Shown here piece after piece: positions 17,822-30,276 of a stretch of 64,000 nt of DNA; position 1 is the stretch's first letter, and each line of letters begins with the position of its first letter. The DNA comes from Closterium sp. NIES-65. Its lineage: Eukaryota > Streptophyta > Zygnematophyceae > Desmidiales > Closteriaceae. Position numbers and translations under genes: made by a program. The notes beneath the pieces are model-generated. The model saw nothing but the letters and a program-made list of their open reading frames with translations, was not told where the DNA came from and did no database searches. The stretch is taken from the NCBI GenBank assembly GCA_948144175.1, contig CANXME010002055.1, positions 186,001 through 250,000 of the forward strand, written 5' to 3'.

Positions 17822-20400
17822 CTAGAACAGCACCTCATCGAGCACGTTCACCGCCTCGGTCGTCGCCTCCACCGAGTCATCCACCCTGAACTTTTCCACC
17901 GCTAACATAGCTTTGTGGATGCGACGCAGCTGCTTTTCACATGTGCCATCCTTGGCACCCAGACGCACGGTGGGTTTGAACTTGCCTTTGTCTTCCTCGA
18001 TTTCCTCACCCCTCTTGAAATGTGCCCATTTAACGATAAATCCTGCGTTCTCTGCAACAGCACGCAGTGTTTGGCCTTCCACAAGGAAGCTAGTCTTGTT
18101 CCACGGCGCCCATGCATCTGCCACTGTTGTGCTGTCACGCCACGGCCTCACTACACTGTCGAAGTAGACAATATCTGGTGTAGGTGCAGCTGGCTCTGGG
18201 GTTGATGGGCCAGCTCCACCTTTCTCCATCTTCGAGGAGCCCGCAACTCTTGCGGCAGACTTGTCGGCGCCAACGTTGCCCGCAGAAGAAACCATGAGAG
18301 CGGCCAACTCGGCCTTGAGCTGCGCCAGCTGCTCCAGGAGACTCTTGTTGTCGCTCTGCAGGTCACGCACTTGGGCCTGAAGCTCGGCGTTGCGGACGTC
18401 CTTCAGCCCATTCTGCTTCCGCAAGCAATGATTCTCTGCGAGGAGCTTCGCTTTCTTGTGCTCGCCCTCGATACGGAAAACAGCATTCTGCGAAACGGAA
18501 ACATGTTAGTCGATGAGAATACTCGCATTAACAAGCCTAATCAGCGGAGAAAAAGACACTTACTGCCTCCATCGACTGTCCCGCGTTCTCCCTCATGTCG
18601 TGGCCGTTTTTCTCCATGGTTGCAACAATTTTGGCCCACTTTTGAAACAAGGGCTCCTTGCAGAGACGGCTTATCTGCACATATGGGTGTCACGTGCAGA
18701 TGCATCGTGTTTCATTTGGGTCGAACTCGTGCTCGCGACAGTGGATCCACATCGTTGCAAGGTCTTGCGCGACCACATCCCGACCGCAGTTGATGAGGCA
18801 CTCCAAAAACCTCCTCCCAGAGTGATGCTACTTGTAGGGGGTCCTCGGACGGTTGTACTTGTCGACCTGGTGGTAAGGGACGGTTGGAAAGTCGAAGAGA
18901 TGCATAGATCGAATACCTCATCTGCTCCAAAAAGGTGAACCCAAACCTACGAGTTTACCTTTTTCTACTGCTTCTCGGACCAGGGGAAGATGTGCTTTCT
19001 GAAAAGCTTCTTCAGCTTTTTCCACTCCTCTTTGTCTGGGAGAACAGCGTGTGCTCTGCCGATGTAGTAATCTCCCTGAGCTCCGGTGAATCAAGCCATC
19101 ATAAGCATCGGATGAAAAGGAATTCCAATAATGTACGCCTTCCGCATCTCTCCCTGCTCCCACCCACCCAGAGCGCCAATGTCTGCATCGGAGCAATGGT
19201 CGTCGCTCAGCCCCTGCGCCCCCGATCGTCTGAAAATGTGGGTCACCTTGCTGAACATCCACTTTGCCTGTTTCATGACCCAGCGGATCCAGTTGTTGTG
19301 AGTCTCGTACTTCATCTCGTTTTGCGGCTGCGGACCAGGGTCATTCGGCTTCCTTATGCCAAAGAACAGGTGCTTCTTGGTCCACTTACGCGGCTTCCGA
19401 AAGTTGAGACGAGGTACAACTCCTTTTCCGTATCTAATTGGGACGAGATTGTAGAGCCAATGAATCCACAAGAAAACCCCGCCATCGCCGCAGAGCTGCC
19501 AGTCGATGTGCCTCGCCAGATACTGATGTGTAAGGTTTTTGGAAAGTTTGGTCTTTGTTTTCCTCGAGGCGATGACGAGCACAGGAAGGTCCATCTTCCC
19601 TTTTACGTGGGTGCTGCTGCGGCACATGCAGATGAACATGTTGGCGAATCGGATTTTTCTAATAGAGACCCCCCTTCCCAGGACCTGGTGCGCCAGCTGA
19701 ATCATGACCTTCACAGCGAGAATCCTCCACAGCGCCTGTGATGGAAAATCCTTGCTCCGCGCGTAGATGTTAAAAGTCTCTTCAGGAAGAATGTTGTGAT
19801 GCAGCTCCTTGTACTGATCCACGTTGTAGCAATCGTCGAGAGACCCACGGTGCTGATCCGCGCCGGTTCTGCACAGTCAGTGGGTGGGCGTTATACGCTA
19901 AGCAATGATACAGTACGACGATGATCTTCTACGACTCGTTGGAGCTTTCAGTTATGAAGTGAAAGGTGAGTGGAATGTGCTTCACATCTACCACAACAAA
20001 TTGCTCACCGAATCTGCTCCTCGTTGAGGTTGACCAGCTTCACTCTCATAAACGCCCTGCCCTGCGCGACTTTGTCTTGCATCTTGGTAAGGGGGTAGTG
20101 GTACATTGCTGACTCGCATCTGCCGAGGCAGCCGATAGTGTTCATCTTCGCCTTAATCATCTTTGGAGTGCTGGGCTTTGGCTGCCTGCCTGCAACGACA
20201 GGCGCATCTCCCTTGAGGGCACGCGCTTGTTAAGGTGTTTCATTGAACAAGTACTCGAGGTAGCGGATAATCCTCCACCCGGTAACACGGGGTCCGTGCA
20301 GATGCTGCTCGGAGTCTTCCACCGATTCCCACGAGAGTTACGCGTCGTCGCCCAAATAACTGCCAACTTTGTCTGGGCTCTCGAGATCTATTTTCTCGGA
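17822..20400 (-). pseudogene. Gene B, 3' part: Crypton/Ndc10-like tyrosine recombinase, decayed
   Basis: Read on the minus strand. A block with VTGWRIIRYLEYLF (about 20,250) and an end NLNEEQIR is joined by a 140-nt GT-AG intron (19,869-20,008) to LDDCYNVDQYKELHHNIL and a 243-aa frame (19,091-19,822). That frame contains THIFRRSGAQ, a GGW and KAYIIG, resembling the H-x-x-R ... W ... Y end of tyrosine recombinases. The protein continues past a TGA (19,091-19,093) through GDYYIGRAHAVLP and FRKHIFPWSEKQ. A region with DFPTVPYHQVDKYNRPRTPY and FLECLINCGRDVVAQDL follows, then a 76-nt intron (18,488-18,563) and a C-terminal coiled coil ending at 17,822. Stops at 20,338-20,340, 20,230-20,232 and 19,091-19,093 indicate decay. 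The family call rests on motif resemblance to Crypton and CBF3/Ndc10 proteins and was not searched. Confidence 0.55.
18488..18563 (-). other. Intron in gene B (76 nt)
   Basis: Minus-strand donor GTAAGT after ...GQSMEA and acceptor TTTCGCAG before NAVFRIEGEHKK. Both flanking frames are protein-like and the junction keeps phase. Confidence 0.65.
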
Positions 20401-20405
20401 CTCTG

Positions 20406-20530
20406 TGTGAAATTGAACGAGAATGAAATGACTAAGGGAAAGTTGGGTACAAGTACAAACCCTAGAAAGCTGTACCCCATATGTGCTACCCCACTATAGC
20501 CTACAGCAGCTATGTCATATAAATCTGACA
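20406..20530 (-). repeat. 3' LTR of Copia-2
   Basis: 125 bp, identical to 27,572-27,696. It is preceded on the minus strand by the polypurine tract TATGGGGGTG. Confidence 0.95.
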
Positions 20531-20738
20531 CACCCCCATAGGCAAAGTGGGGGAGAACAAGGGGTCACAAGACCAGTCAAGCAAAGCAAAGCAAGCTCAA
20601 GGTGGATCACAAAGTCACCACACATTCCGAGCACAAGTTCAAAGGCCACAAGGCCAGTTCACATGCAGGATTACATATATATATAAGGCTAGAAAAGCAA
20701 GAGCAGGTGTATATATATATGTAACAGTACAAGCAAGG

Positions 20739-23700
20739 TCAAAGGGTGAGCAAGTGAGGCAAGGCAGGCACAAGACCCAGCTGAGTACAGAAGCGCTGAT
20801 GATCACAAGGCGCAAGTGCCTTGGTGAAGATATCAGCAGTGTTGGCCTCAGAGGCCACGTACGCAAGGCGCAGCTGACCACGCTCCTGTAGCTCACGAGC
20901 AAGGAAGTAGCGAAGAGCAATGTGCTTCGTTCTGTGCTCCAGTCTCTGCTCCTGACACAAGGCCAGCATGGCCTTGTTGTCTACGTACAGCACTGGAGGA
21001 GAACGAGGCGGCTCTCCGAGGTCAGTTAGCAGGTAGGTGAGCTAGCAAAGCTCCTATGCAGCCATGGCCCCTGCGTAGATCTCAGCCTCACAACTGAAGC
21101 CGAGAACAGAGGACGAGCGGGTAGCCTGCCACGAAACAGAGCCAGAACCAAGGCTGAAGGTGTAACCCTGTGACGACCGCTGCGTAGCCTGGTCGTCAGC
21201 CCAAGAAGCGTCTGCGTGCCCAGTGAGGACCACTGGACTCTCCCCTCCAAGCACAAGCCCCATGCCCGACGTACTGCACAAGTAGCGCAACACCCTCTTC
21301 GCTGCAGCCATGTGCTCCGGTCTGTGTCTCCCATGAGCAACATAGCGTGCGAGAATGCTAAGAGGGTATGCAAGGTCAGGTCGTGTGCAGGTCATCAGGT
21401 ACATGAGCAAGCCAACAAGCTCTGGGTACGGGCCACTCGACTCTACGGACTCATCCGAAGGCAGAGCAGAGAGCGAGTGGCGAGTAGGCAGAGGAGTGGC
21501 CTGAGGCGAGGAGTACGTGAAGCCGAAGCGCTGAAGGACCTGCTGCACCATGTGTGACTGAGTCAGGGTAATGGTGCGGCGTGCTCTATCCCGGGTGATC
21601 TGCAAGCCAAGGTAGCTGCGCAGTTCACCCAGGTCTGTGCACGTGTGTCTCTTCTGCAGCTCGGACTTCACGTGGGCGAGTCCAGCAGTGTCAGTTGTGG
21701 CAAAGACCAAGTCGTCGACGTACACGAGGATGTAGAACGGCGGCAAAGAAGTGTCGGTGCGCAGAAACAGTGACGGGTCGGCAGTAGAGGGAGCAAACCC
21801 AAGAGCCGCAAGTGTAGTCCTCAGTGTGTCGTGCCACTCACGCGGTGCCTGGCGGAGACCGTAGACTGGCCGCCGGAGGCTCCACTGGGTGCCAGGAGGA
21901 AAAGACCCAGTGAAGCCAGGTGGGCGACGCAGCCAGATCTCCTCGTGCAGGCTGCCCTGCAAGAAAGCAGTGCTGAAGTCAAGAGAGTGCAGCTCGTAGT
22001 CGCGCTGAGCGGCTATGTGCAGCAGCACCCGAAGAGTGGTCATCTTCGGGGTGGGAGAGAAGGTCTGAAACGAGTCAACTCCTTGCCGCTGACTGAAGCC
22101 ACGAGCCACGTAACGCGCCTTGAAGACAGGCGGAGAACCCGGCGGCCGCTTTACCCTGAAGATCCACATGCCACTGACGATGTTCGCCCCAGGCGGGGGA
22201 ACCTCGTCAACGTAGGTGCCTGTGGACTTCCAGGAAGCCATCTCTGCGTCCATAGCTGCCTGCCATTGAGAGGAGTAGGGACCCTCTATCGCCTCCGCGT
22301 AAGAGCGCGGAGTCGGGATGTCAAGTGCATCCGGGTTTCCCTCAGGGGTAAGCAGTACGGACACGAGATGAGGTGAAGCAGCAGCCAAACACTGGAACTC
22401 CTCCTGCCTGTCCTCAAGAACGTCCGTACCAAGGGCACACTCACCCCCGACGGACGGAGGACAGACAGACTCAGACTCAGTAACAAGACTAGCAGCGTAG
22501 TCTAGACGACAGCGAGCAGCCAAGTCGACGAGCTCAGCAACTAGGGCAGACGCAGCAGTGGACTCAAAGGAGGGGTCAGTGACAACAGTAGCAAGGAGAC
22601 GCGTGACAGTAGGACTGGCAGCACGAAGAGAGTCCGACTCCGGGTCGGGAAGAGCAGGAAGAGAGGACTCAGGAGGAGAAGGCAAAGGGGCACGCAGTGG
22701 AGCAGTGGACGGACGCAGAGACATCCGGTGCGTGCCAGGGACAGGAGGAGGACGCTGACGCGAACCACGACCACTAACGCGAGCAGCACGGACAGGCGAC
22801 GCAGGGCAAGACGCAGGCTCACGACGCTCAGCAAGACCTCCAGTAGGACCAGTGTAGGGAAAGGAGCAGGCAGTGGGGAGGTTGGCTGTAACTGTAACTG
22901 TGACTGGATAGGCTGTGGACACTTTAAGGGAGGAGGAGGACCGGTAGAAGGCGGGAGACCAAGAACCTGCTCAAGGAGCGGAACGAAGTACGGCCGTGGC
23001 CGTGCACTACCCCCATAACCAGCAGGAACAGCGCCAGCACCACGAACGGCAGCACCAGCGCCAGTAGCTCCCCCAGCTCCAGTAGCGCCAGCAGCTCCAG
23101 CTCCAGTAGCACCCCCAGCTCCAGCCGCGCCAGCAGCACCAGCACCAGCACCCTCGAAAGCACCAGCACCAGCAGCACCTCCAGCGCCAACACCCCCAGC
23201 AGCTCCAGCTCCAGCTCCAGCATAAGTAGTACCCTCAGGCCCTGTAGCTCCAGTACCTCCAGTACGAGCACCTGCGGGACCCGTGGCGCCAGCACCCTCG
23301 GCAGCAGTAGAACCTCTAGCACCAGCAGCACCTCCAGCTCCAGCAGTACGGCTCCAACGCCGAGCAAATCACTCGCGCAGCTCCTGTGGAGAGAGTGGCT
23401 CCCGCCTAGACGAAGCACCCGGAGAACCTCCAGGCACAGCACCACCGGACGCCACACGAGCAGGCCCAGCTCCCTCAAGCTCCGCACCCCCAGGCTCAGC
23501 ACCTCCAGGCGTAGTACCCCCAGGCTCAGCACCCCCAGACTCAGCACCCCCAGGCCCAGCACCCCCAGTCGTAGCACCCTCAGGCTCAGCACCCCCAGGC
23601 GCAGCACCCACACGCTCAGCACCCCCAGAGTCAGCACCCCCAAGCTCAGCACCCTCAGCAGCACCAGAGTCACCAGCTACCTCAGCAGGCTCAACTGCGT

Positions 23701-26700
23701 CTACCTGGGACACACCTGAAGGGGCGGGACCCTGAGGGGGGAGGGGGTCTACAAGGGGGGGACCTGGCACAAGGAAGAGCGGTGGCGGGGGGAGGGACGG
23801 AGTGCGGTAGGGGAAGAGACGGTAGTAGGGGACCGACTCGTCAAACGTGACGTCCTGGGAGGACAGAACACAGCGAGAGGTGGGGTGGTAGAACTGCCAC
23901 CCAGGCGCGTCAGGGGGGAAGCCAAGGAAGACGCAGGGAGCAGCACGAGGGGACAGCTTGTCCGCAGACAAGTCGCGGACAAATGCCTGAGATCCCCAGA
24001 CTCGGAACGCAGACGCATCGCCAACCTTCCCCGTCCACAGCAAAGCTGGGGAGGTCTCCGGCATGGAGACCCTGGGCTGAAGGTTGATCTGATGCGCCGC
24101 GTACCGAACCGCAAACGGCCACAGAAAATGGGGGGCAGCCGCATGCATCATGGACGTACGGGCGACGTCCATGACCATGCCAATGCGGCGCTCAACAATC
24201 CCATTTTGCTGTGGAGAGTCCGGAAGCATAAAGGTCTGGCGGATGCCTCGTGCACAACAGTAGGCTCGCAGAAGGCCAGAGGAGAACTCTCCTCCTCTAT
24301 CAGAGTGCAGACGCAGAACAGGAAAGTCCGAGCCGAAGCTCTGCCTGAGCTGGAGACGAGCTGCGCGGATCCAGTCGATCAACACCTCAGTGATATCACC
24401 CTTGCTGCGCAAGGGGAAGACTATGGTGTAACGCGAGTAGTCGTCAACCACCAGCAGGAAGTAGCGCTCGTGGCCCTGTCCACGGACGCGGGCCGGGCCC
24501 CACACGTCCATGTGAAGCGTCTGCAGCGGGGCCTCTGTCGGAGGAAACTGGGAGGAGTGAGGGGCAGTCGCTGCCGCCCCTCGACACAGGGGACGCAGGT
24601 AGGGGCAGGCCCCGGAGGAAGGGGAGGGAGGGACCGGGGAAGACCAGAGACAAGGACACGGGAGGCCATGCCTCGGAGACGAAGTAGGGAGGGGTGACCA
24701 AGGCGGTGGTGCCAGAGGAGAGTCTCGTGAAACAGGAGGCGACATGAGCAAGGGGTAGACTCAGGACCAGACGTGGACACTGCAGCAAACACCTGACCCG
24801 ACGCAGCTACCTGACCAGACGCAGTGAGTAGAGGAGACTCAGTGGTCAGTGTGTACAGGCTCGACCCCAGCCGACGTGTAAACGTGGCCAAGTGCCAGCC
24901 CGTCCGAGCGTCCGTGCAGTGGGTCACCCGCTGGCTCGCAGGAGTGAACTGGTGAGCCCCCGCGTCCTGTAGGTCAGCACCACTCACCAAATTCGTAGAG
25001 AACGAGGGGAGGTAAAGACCAGACAGGGCGCCAGAGGGGGCCGCCGGACACGGGAGGACAGTGGAGAAGTGAGCAAGGACAGGACCCCCAGAGGGGTCTG
25101 CCAGAGAGACTGCAACTGGCCGATCAAGCGGCGTGAGTGTGGTGCGGTCTCGAAAGAAGGAGCAAGAAGCCCCCGAGTCAAGGGTGAAGGTGTGGGAGGC
25201 CGAAGCGGACGCAGTACCTGAGAGTGCAGACTCACCAGTACCTGAGGAAGCAGATGCACTAGCACCTAGAGCAGCAGCCTCGCTAGCACCTAGGGCAGCA
25301 GCCTCACCAGTACCTAGAGCAGCAGTCGCAATGCCCGGGTCGGGCGGAAAACACCGGTAACAGTCACCCTCATCACTAATAGTCACAGCATACATGGCAG
25401 CAAGAATAGCATCAAAGTCAAGGTAAAAGATAGCTACTCCCGCCCTAGACAGCTCACCCCAGCGAGGGATCTCAGTGGCCTCAGGGAACTGGTGACGCCA
25501 AGCGTCCGTCAGGTGGCCAAAGCAGCGCTGGGTGGAGTGCGCACCCCCGCACTGCTCACCCACGCGGTCGCCGGTGCGTAGGACGTAGGTGCACGGACCA
25601 GTACCCCCACCCCGCTGGCGTGCAGCGTACCACTCACGAAGCTGCTGAGGGGGGGGGATGTCACGAGTGCGCTGCTGCTGCTGATGCTGCTGCTACTGCT
25701 GGCGGTGGCCACCACCGGAGCCGACCCTCTGCGCAGCGCCACCCCGACCAGCTCCACCTCCTCCGCCGCCGCTTCCTCCACCGCCGCCACCTCCTCCACC
25801 TCCGCTCCCACCGCCACCGCCGCCGCCGCCTCCGCCTCCACTGCCGCCACCGACACCTCCACCCCCGCCACCACCCTCACCGCCACCCCCACTCCCTCCG
25901 CCGCCTCCACCGCCGCCTCCACGGCCCCCGCTAGCTCCTCCAACACCCCTGCCCCCCTTGCCCTTGCCAGGGCGGCGTCTCCCGCAAGGGGTAGACGCCG
26001 CACCGACCGACTCAAGACCAACGAGGTCGGCCGCAGCAGCAGAGGCAACAGAGGGCAAGAGAGGAGAGGGGGACCACCCCTCAAAGACAGGGGCGCGAGG
26101 GTCACCACGAGAGGCTCCTACAGCGACTATGCTCTTCTCTGCTGCTAGGAGGTGCTCCTCGAGGAGGTCAATTGTGAGGGTGTTGGGGCAAACAGAGAGA
26201 AAGTGGTCCCTGACCGGGCGAAGGGTGTTAGGGAGGCGGGTGACTATGTAGTAGAGGGTGATGTACATAGGGGGGGGGTTCTTGGCGCAGAACTCAGCGG
26301 GAAGGGCAGCGCGGTAGCGAATGTCACTAGTGCAAAGGTGTGTAATGAGGTCGGCGACTGTGGGAAAAGCTGCGACGTCAGGGAAGAGGTACAGCAGGAT
26401 GAGGCGGCTAAGTGCACCAGTGGCAGGGGAAGAGTAGCGTGCAACTACAGCGTCGTACAAGGTCTTAGCACTCTTGTATTGGCTAAAGTGCGCACGCTCA
26501 GAGGTAGGCAAGTGGTGACGCACAGCAAGACGTGCAGCAGCATCGCGTGTGGCCCACTGTGAGCGAACAGTGGCGTCAGCATCAGCAGCAGGGGCAGGAG
26601 AGGCACCAGAAGTGAGGTCAAAGAGGGAGAGACCGTCTGCCCTATCGCACTGTAGGAAAAGCTGCAGGTCATCTACCCAGACGTCAAAGTCAATGGCCCG

Positions 26701-26739
26701 ACCATCAGCGTCAAAAGCGAGGACAGTGGGGGTAGCCAT
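20739..26739 (-). pseudogene. Copia-2 gag-pol, broken by four stops and two frameshifts
   Basis: Gag starts at 26,739 with MATPTVLAFD. Compared with Copia-1 and -3: CAG to TAG in the Gln-rich segment (25,693-25,695); a 1-bp loss near 24,571 just after the integrase zinc motif; TGG to TGA at 23,369-23,371 in the linker; a second 1-bp loss near 22,861; CAG to TAG at 21,054-21,056; and TGG to TAG at 21,042-21,044 in RNase H. The catalytic motifs (DSGA, the integrase D-D-E, YVDD and the RNase H DNKA) are still present in their separate frames, so the damage is point-like and recent. Confidence 0.92.
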
Positions 26740-27571
26740 GACAGCAGTAGACTAGCACCGCGAGCAGTAGGCTAAGGGCAGCGCAGTGGTAGAGGTGCCG
26801 CTCTTACCGGACAGGGCGGCTCGGGCGGCTCGGCGGCTCGGCAGCATCTGTAGCTCGGCGGCTCGGCGACTCGGCGGCTCGGGCGGCTCGGCGGCTCGGG
26901 CGGCTCGGTTGGAACGGCGGCTCGGCAGCTCGGGCGGCTCGGCAGCTCAGGCGGCTCGGCAGCTCGGGCGGCGCGGCTGCTGCAGGTACAGCGGCGGTCG
27001 CCGCTGCAGGAGGCGGCGCTGTTGTAGGAGGCAGCGACGGCGGCTGCTGCTTCAGGGACTGGCGGCGGTGGCTGCTGCTGCAGGGACGGCGGCGGCCGCT
27101 GCTGGAGGCGGCGATGGTGGGCCGCAAAGGGGCCGTAAGGGGCCGGTAGGGGCGGCGCCTGGGCCGGTAAGAGCGGCGCCGGGGCCGCGAGGGTGGGGCG
27201 ACGGAGCCGCTAGGGCGACTAGGAGGGGTCGCGAGGGCGGCTCGAAAAGGCCGCGAGGGCGGCGCGAAAGGGCCGCGAGGGCGGTGCGACGCGACGGGGC
27301 CGTGAGGGCGGCGGATCGGGGCCGCGAGGGCGGCGCGACGAGGCCGCTAGGGCGGCGCAACGTGACGGGGCCGCGAGGGCGGCGCGACGGGGTCGCAAGG
27401 GCGACACAACAGGGCCGCTAGGGAGGCGCGACGCTACGGGGCCGCTGAGGCGGCGCGACGGGGTCGTGAGAGGGAAGCGCGACTCGAGCAGAGTCTGAGC
27501 GCGCTCCGGGCAGGAAACAAAAGTTGGTGGGCCCTAGGAACAGTTCCCACAGGGGAACCTGCTCTATACCA
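26740..27571 (-). repeat. Leader of Copia-2 with GC-rich tandem repeats and primer-binding site
   Basis: Next to the LTR on the minus strand lies TGGTATAGAGCAGGTT, then the stem GTTCCC/GGGAAC. Arrays of CGCGAGGGCGGCGCGACGGGGC type (about 27,180-27,480) and GGCTCGGCGGCTCGG type (about 26,815-26,970) follow. No gene. Confidence 0.8.
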
Positions 27572-27696
27572 TGTGAAATTGAACGAGAATGAAATGACTA
27601 AGGGAAAGTTGGGTACAAGTACAAACCCTAGAAAGCTGTACCCCATATGTGCTACCCCACTATAGCCTACAGCAGCTATGTCATATAAATCTGACA
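27572..27696 (-). repeat. 5' LTR of Copia-2
   Basis: 125 bp, identical to the other LTR. Minus-strand start TGTCAGATTTATATGACATA, as in Copia-1. Confidence 0.95.
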
Positions 27697-27701
27697 CTCT
27701 G

Positions 27702-28647
27702 GAATCACGTCTGCAAGCAGAGTCATCATCATTATTGTAACCCATCGCTTGTAATGGCGCCAGTTGCAGGCGTACTGTGCTCTGGTCTGTGCGGCTAACC
27801 CGTCGACATGCACGGCAGCGAGCATTTTCCTGTGATCTTTCTCGGCGTCGCTCTGCGGTGGATCGCTCCCAAGGGAGCTGGCCTCTTCGCTAAAGAGGGG
27901 ACGACGAGTGTGGCTTGAATTCTCATCGTCTTGGCCGTGCCAAGGTGGTTGTCTCTGCGTGGATCGTCGGCCCCGCCAGCGTCGTCGGCGTCGCGCAGAT
28001 CGTTGGCCTTGCGAAGGTTGTTGGTCCCCTGCAGATGATCGTTGGCCTTGAGACGGCCGAGTGGTGTTTGACTGCACAACACCTACACCCTCAGAAGCTC
28101 TGTGGTGGCTTGAACTCTCACCCCCTTGACCCTCCTCATCGCTTTCCCCCTCCTCCATGTCTTCATCACTGGCGTCGCTAAAATCGGTGTCCGTCTCTTC
28201 ATCGTCTTCATCGTCCGATCTGTCATCATCGACGTCTCCTTGGATGGCGTCCATGTACTCGGTTTCATCCTCTTCACCATCCCCTTTGTCTGCCTTCCGT
28301 TCTCCTTCGTTCTCGATCGGGTCGCCATATTCCGACTCCGTCTCTTCATCGTCCGCTTCCTCTGCACCTGCTTCCAAGACTCCCTCTTCTCCACCGTCCC
28401 TTGCCACTACAAACGGTTCCCGGCCTCCCTCGTTTTCAGCAGCCGCGCTACCCTCTTCTACGACTTCTTCGGGAGCCTCTGCAGCTTCGTAGTAGTCGTC
28501 TTCAACATTGCAATCGTAGATGAGATCGTTGGCTGCATCCTGCGCATAGTCATCTTCGGCGTCCGTTAATTCGTCGTCGTCCTTGACGTCGCACCCGCCA
28601 AGTTGTCGCCAAAAAAGTAGGAGCCAATCGATCCCATCTGTGGACAT
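27702..28647 (-). pseudogene. Gene B, 5' part: acidic N-terminus and start of core-binding domain
   Basis: A minus-strand frame starts at 28,647 (MSTDGIDWLLLFWRQLGG). It has a very acidic stretch of about 150 residues, then Ser/Gln-rich and basic stretches, then KMLAAVHVDGLAAQTRAQYA followed by CNWRHYKRWV. That last block resembles the N-terminal SAM-like (core-binding) domain of tyrosine recombinases. The frame is cut by Copia-2 at the CTCTG duplicate and continues as ESEKIDLESPDKVGSYL at 20,400. Acidic N-termini are not typical of Cryptons that I know of, so this part may be lineage-specific. Confidence 0.6.
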
Positions 28648-29791
28648 TGTGCACTACGGATAAAGAAAATCGCGCCTAACTAGGTAAACGTCATATGGGT
28701 TCGCCAAACTGCATTGTGCATGCGAAAACGAAACTACCTAAATGGGTATCGCTACTAACGCTAAGTGGTCGGACAACTTCAACACAAAAGATGTACGTGG
28801 TCGCGCATCAGCGGTTTTGATGATTAAGCAAACGTAAACTACGTCATGGATGGATCAGTAAAGAAAAAGACTCACGCGACACTGTAGAGCCATTGTGAAC
28901 CTGACTGTCGTCGAAGAGTATCCGATTCTAACTAGACGATTCTATCCGCTTAAATTAGTATGCAGATCACAATTACGGACAAGTGTTACAGTAGAGGATG
29001 ACCTAACGGTGCTGTCTAGATAGCGCTCTCTGGTAGACAAGCGTATCATATAGGACATTCAGAACCTTCTAATCTAGCGTGTTGCATAAATGCTCTCAAG
29101 ATGCTTCTACAGCTGCCTGTCTCGATTTCGGGACGAGTTGCAGAACCTATGTTTAAATCTATAATTGACAAATTGGACGGTCGGGCCGCCCTAAAAAAAA
29201 AGGGAGGCGGCCAAAACTCATCGTCTACAAAAAACCGGATCGAGGAGCACGACGGTCTGCAGACTTTCTACAAGGGCTGCTGTGGGAGGTGATACGTGCT
29301 AGGGGTGGGGCGTTGAGGACTTAGCGGAAAAAAATAGATGAAGCGGGTGCATGAGCACTTGGAGGACCTCGCATTGGCCATCATGAAAAACGTGAACAAG
29401 AAAAAAAAAAAAAAAAATCAGAATGAGGGTGTCAACCGGCTTTGAAGCCCCACCTTGAGCTGAATCCACTACTCGGGTCACCCGGTTTCCACATCTGGAT
29501 CTCATGGCCACCCGCCAATTCCAGGGTCAACGGTTGGCTCCTGATTAACAGGGGATGCGGTCGTCTGGTATTGGTTCCTGCATCAGAGGAGGAACATGTT
29601 CGCCGATTGGTCGACCCATTTTTTGGTGCCAGAAAACACTGCGTTGTTCATAGCAATTTTTAGAGAATATCAAATGTTTGATCGCGAAGCACTCTGTAGA
29701 GGGTTCGCGTCCGACAGGCTCTGCGACGACTTGACGACCGTCCAGTCCCAACCGGTCGTGCGACAAGAGGGTGTCGTCGGCCGTCCGGGGG
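28648..29791. other. Gene-free region upstream of gene B
   Basis: No supported gene; the longest frames are about 70 codons. A 16-base A run lies at about 29,401. The stretch may hold the gene B promoter. Confidence 0.45.
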
Positions 29792-29934
29792 GGAACTGCT
29801 AGAAAGGCATGATGCCGGCGTTGCGGAAGCTAGATTGTAGAAAGAGCAAGGCTGGAAGACTTGTACCAAAATGGTTGGAAGCAGAATGAGAGAAATGGAA
29901 TTGGATTGAGTAATGAAAGCACACAGCAGGGTAT

Positions 29935-30065
29935 TGAGAAAGTGAGAACGAGAAAAAATGAACTATGAGTGAAGTGGGTACAAGTACTAACCCTAATTGG
30001 GCTGTACCCCCTATGGGATACCCCACTACAGCCTACACAAAAGCATAAGCTATAATGTTCTGACA
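29935..30065 (-). repeat. 3' LTR of Copia-3
   Basis: 131 bp, preceded on the minus strand by CCTATGGGGGTG. It resembles the Copia-0 LTR (shared TGTCAGAACATTATAGCTTA) more than those of Copia-1 and -2. Confidence 0.93.
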
Positions 30066-30276
30066 CACCCCCATAGGCAAAGTGGGGGAGAACAGGGGGT
30101 CACAAGACCAGTCAAGCAAAGCAAAACAAAGCAAAGCTCAGGGTGGATCACAAAGTCACCACACATTCCGAGCACAAGTACAAGGCCACAAGGCCAGTTC
30201 ACATGCAGGAGTACATATATATATAAGGCTAGACAAGCAAGAGCAGGTATATATATATGTAACAGTACAAACAAGG

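Larger units (their letters stand above)
20406..27696 (-). mobile_element. Copia-2, full-length but defective (7,291 bp), inserted in gene B
   Basis: Identical 125-bp LTRs (20,406-20,530 and 27,572-27,696) are framed by the duplicate CTCTG (20,401-20,405 and 27,697-27,701). The interior has the same layout as Copia-1. Its coding region has four premature stops and two 1-bp deletions despite identical LTRs, so it was probably copied recently by another element's proteins. Confidence 0.95.
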
